NCBI GenBank assembly: GCA_029934675.1
Contig: JAOZLT010000095.1
Coordinates: 1 to 5,811, forward strand
Source of the DNA: Candidatus Altimarinota bacterium
GTDB lineage: Bacteria; Patescibacteriota; Gracilibacteria; UM-FILTER-43-11
Length of the DNA stretch: 5,811 nt
Reading direction: 5' to 3'
The notes beneath the pieces are model-generated. The model was not told the DNA's origin and searched no databases. It saw nothing but the letters and a program-made list of their open reading frames with translations. The translations under genes were made by a program, and so were the position numbers. Positions 3,619-5,811 of this stretch are shown piece by piece. Numbering within the stretch: position 1 is the stretch's first letter; each line of letters opens with the position of its first letter.

Positions 3619-5706
3619 TTACCATTTAAGATGTAAAGTAAAGTAATCTATTGCCATAAAGCATGGTGCGCTGGTCTGATTCTGATCTGATACTCCGTTC
3701 CAGTGGAATTGTATGCGGGCTTTTATTTCCTGATTATCATATCCACCTACAAAGCTAAGCACATCTTCGTTGTTATATACGACTTCAAATATCTGCTGGT
3801 CGCTTATTTCACCATCTAATCCCATAACACCTGCAATTACCCATTCTTCGGTCTCCCAGTTATAAAGCTCCACATTCTGAGCATCTACCAAGTCTCCATT
3901 CATAGGGCACTCTGAGCCTAAAGTGTCACAGAAGAACATAGCTGTACTCTGATAAGCGATTTCTCCTGCTACTGTAATGCTGTCCAATTCATCCAGATTA
4001 TCCTGGCTTAAGATTGTAGTGAATTTCTTTTCCCAATAAGCGTCACCCACTCCTTCCTGTGTTCCCCCTAAGTATGCCGGATGCTCAGTATTATCATCTG
4101 TAAATGTATGCCAGAAAGAGCACCATTCAGGAAAATGCATATTCCACCTGTAACAGCTGTCCGTATATACACTACTTGTTATAATGCCTGTACCTTCATC
4201 TCCACAATTTTCCGCACATCCACCTTCACAATAATTTATGTATCTGGCAGCTTCATATGTAGTGGTCGGGCTTGTAACAGAAGCTCCGCATCCAAAATTA
4301 AATTCAACATAATCCAATGGATCTACATTGTTTACCGAGCTTACTGAAAATGTATAGGTATTCTCATAAATACTTTCTATAGCAGTTTGGAATCCTAGTG
4401 AATCTTCTATTCCATTACCTTCTTCTAAAATCAAAGTATTGGTAGTAATACCACTCCCTGTCTTAGTTGTAATAAAAACCGTATTACTAGCATCGGATAC
4501 TGTTACTGAAAAAATATCAGCCAACTCTTCAGTGTCCACATCACCTAATGGTACATCAGCATTATGGAATCTTATTGTAGTTGGATAAAATGTACCTTCG
4601 CAGTCCTGCTCATTAAGTGTCACATTATAATCTACAAGATCCCTTCTATCTATCCCAAGCCAAGGCATCAACTCGGCAACGTCATTGGCTAATATAATCA
4701 TTGTCTTATGAAATCCTGGCATACTCATATCAACTATCCTATCCAGCACATCATCAGGCAATTTTGTGTTCCATATCATTACCTGTTTAAAATGCCCATT
4801 TTCTAATGAAGGGTCTCTATCGATTATTGCATGCAAAACCGATGGAGGTAATGGGGAAGAGCTCATCAATATTTGCTTTAAAGTGGCGCTTCTTAATGGT
4901 GGATTTTGATTAATAAGATTAATAAGTGAATCACTAGTATTACAATTAAACTCATTTCCTACATCTCTACCGCTATTGCCTGGATTACCACTATTGCCTG
5001 AACCACCATATGCGTTCTTATCACATTCATCTCCAATCTCATCCATGTCATAATCTTCCTGAAAAGGGTTGTAGGACAGAACACAATTATCCAATTCGTC
5101 ACAAATCCCATCATTATCTGCGTCTCCACAGCATTCGGGAAATTTTGGATATGCGTCCAGATAATCCGGACATCCGTCTTCATCAAAATCACCACGTTCT
5201 AAATTTGATGAAGTGACATAATTTTGTACAAGATCATATTCTTCTACACCGCTAATATTCAATCTTACAGTTATACCTAAAACGATTTCAGGGTCATTCA
5301 ATTCATCTACAATTCTTTCAAAATAAAGGCTTTCAATATCCGTACTTTCCGTGGAAAGATCACTCTTTACCCCATCCTCAGTAATCTCTATCTTATTTAA
5401 AGTAGAATCCATCTCTATAATAATTTCCGAATCATCCTGCATAATAAGAGTAAGTTTTCCTTCTAAATCATCAAATCTTGAGTTGTTAACATCAACTTTT
5501 TTCGTATCCGCAATAATGTCATAAATTCGCTCTATCATAAACTGACTATCTACACTGACCTGCTTTTCAACCATATGCTGTCTTTCCTGACGTGTTGTAT
5601 TTATAGATAAGTAAACAAAAACTGGGATTATTATCATAAAAATTGATATATACAACAAAAGCTCTATAAATGTGGTTCCTTTGTGATTTTTTATAAGGTT
5701 TTTCAT
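3619..5706 (-). CDS. Giant GspJ/PilW-type minor pilin with TSP3 calcium-binding stalk and putative tip-adhesin region
   Basis: This is a 695-residue pilin-like protein, several times the usual minor pilin length. MKNLIKNHKG is the leader and TTFIELLLYISIF the class III signal: cleavage after Gly10, Glu at mature position 5, and unusually Thr at position 1. Residues 36-166 fit a GspJ/PilW-like globular domain. Residues 171-230 hold thrombospondin type 3 repeats (DFDEDGCPD, DADNDGICDELDNC, NPFQEDYDMDE), an aspartate pattern known to bind calcium. A Gly/Asn/Ser linker (231-250) leads to about five 15-residue helical repeats (270-343), then a beta-rich segment (370-470), a cysteine-rich segment (473-530) and a C-terminal region (545-695) that looks like a ligand-binding beta-sandwich (VELYNWETEEWV, then AIDYFTLHLKW). 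Seventeen cysteines suggest an extracellular, disulfide-bonded protein. It likely sits at the pilus tip as an adhesin; the ligand is unknown. The ATG at 5706 directly follows a tandem repeat array. Confidence 0.85.
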   Translation of the reverse strand: MKNLIKNHKGTTFIELLLYISIFMIIIPVFVYLSINTTRQERQHMVEKQVSVDSQFMIERIYDIIADTKKVDVNNSRFDDLEGKLTLIMQDDSEIIIEMDSTLNKIEITEDGVKSDLSTESTDIESLYFERIVDELNDPEIVLGITVRLNISGVEEYDLVQNYVTSSNLERGDFDEDGCPDYLDAYPKFPECCGDADNDGICDELDNCVLSYNPFQEDYDMDEIGDECDKNAYGGSGNSGNPGNSGRDVGNEFNCNTSDSLINLINQNPPLRSATLKQILMSSSPLPPSVLHAIIDRDPSLENGHFKQVMIWNTKLPDDVLDRIVDMSMPGFHKTMIILANDVAELMPWLGIDRRDLVDYNVTLNEQDCEGTFYPTTIRFHNADVPLGDVDTEELADIFSVTVSDASNTVFITTKTGSGITTNTLILEEGNGIEDSLGFQTAIESIYENTYTFSVSSVNNVDPLDYVEFNFGCGASVTSPTTTYEAARYINYCEGGCAENCGDEGTGIITSSVYTDSCYRWNMHFPEWCSFWHTFTDDNTEHPAYLGGTQEGVGDAYWEKKFTTILSQDNLDELDSITVAGEIAYQSTAMFFCDTLGSECPMNGDLVDAQNVELYNWETEEWVIAGVMGLDGEISDQQIFEVVYNNEDVLSFVGGYDNQEIKARIQFHWNGVSDQNQTSAPCFMAIDYFTLHLKW

Positions 5707-5713
5707 GTTTACT

Positions 5714-5811
5714 ATTGAGGCTACGTTGAGGCTACGTTGAGGCTACGTTGAGGCTAAGGCTACGTTGAGGCTACGTTGAGGCTACGATTGAGGCTACGAT
5801 TGAGGCTACGT
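5714..5811. repeat. 11/12-bp tandem repeat array upstream of the large pilin gene
   Basis: About nine units of TTGAGGCTACG or ATTGAGGCTACG run from eight bases before the large pilin start to the window edge, where the array continues or ends. Full units are at 5714-5725, 5726-5736, 5737-5747, 5765-5775, 5776-5786, 5787-5798 and 5799-5810; a broken pair at 5748-5764 marks a deletion. On the minus strand every unit contains TAG, and the 11-base period places it in successive frames, so the array cannot be translated. It fills the place where the promoter or ribosome binding site would be expected. There are no spacers, so it is not a CRISPR. Confidence 0.9.

Noticed and set aside
4081..5216. 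ORFs at 4081-4347 (+), 4959-5195 (-) and 5010-5216 (+)
   Set aside because: They are alternative-frame or antisense readings of the large pilin gene, whose own frame has clear TSP3 and prepilin motifs.
5714..5811. CRISPR array
   Set aside because: Units of 11-12 bases follow each other directly without unique spacers.
1..5811. Alternative genetic code with UGA read as glycine, known in some Patescibacteria
   Set aside because: All five reading frames are intact under the standard code with ordinary GGN glycine codons and TAA stops, and none contains an in-frame TGA.

Overview
The window looks like part of a type IV pilus (or type II secretion-like pseudopilus) locus from a small-genome bacterium of the Candidate Phyla Radiation (Patescibacteria). 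This is an inference. It rests on AT-rich DNA, a type IVa-style set of PilM, PilN and PilO proteins, a major-pilin-type sequence whose segment after the membrane helix (NPAVQFGKANDSERKSEI) resembles pilins common in that group, and a PilX-like small pilin of a type also familiar there. No ribosomal or other marker gene is present, so the phylum cannot be fixed. All five genes lie on the minus strand and use TAA stops where the end is visible. None has a recognisable Shine-Dalgarno sequence in front of its start.

Read in the direction of transcription (right to left): a short tandem repeat array (5714-5811); a very large GspJ/PilW-type minor pilin with a calcium-binding thrombospondin-type-3 stalk and a big cysteine-rich C-terminal region (3619-5706); a 178-base gap made of duplicated repeats; a small PilX/GspK-like minor pilin whose leader is encoded by the same repeats (2910-3440); a gap holding a strong inverted repeat; a single protein that joins PilM and PilN and ends in a long acidic tail (885-2834); a short gap with a 12-bp direct repeat; a PilO-like protein (305-817); a 78-base gap with a plausible promoter; and the start of a major-pilin-type gene cut by the window edge (1-226).

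The genes probably work together. PilM-PilN and PilO would form the inner-membrane alignment platform that links the cytoplasmic motor to the growing fibre. The partial pilin would be the main fibre subunit. The two upstream minor pilins would prime assembly and sit at the tip, the large one displaying a putative adhesin. The motor ATPases, PilC, prepilin peptidase and any secretin are not in this window.

The points most worth following are the natural PilM-PilN fusion with altered nucleotide-binding motifs, the giant tip-adhesin-like pilin, and the fact that four of the five regions lying between or upstream of genes carry their own unrelated short-word repeat. One of these repeats creates small upstream ORFs that run by an ATGA overlap into the PilX-like gene.
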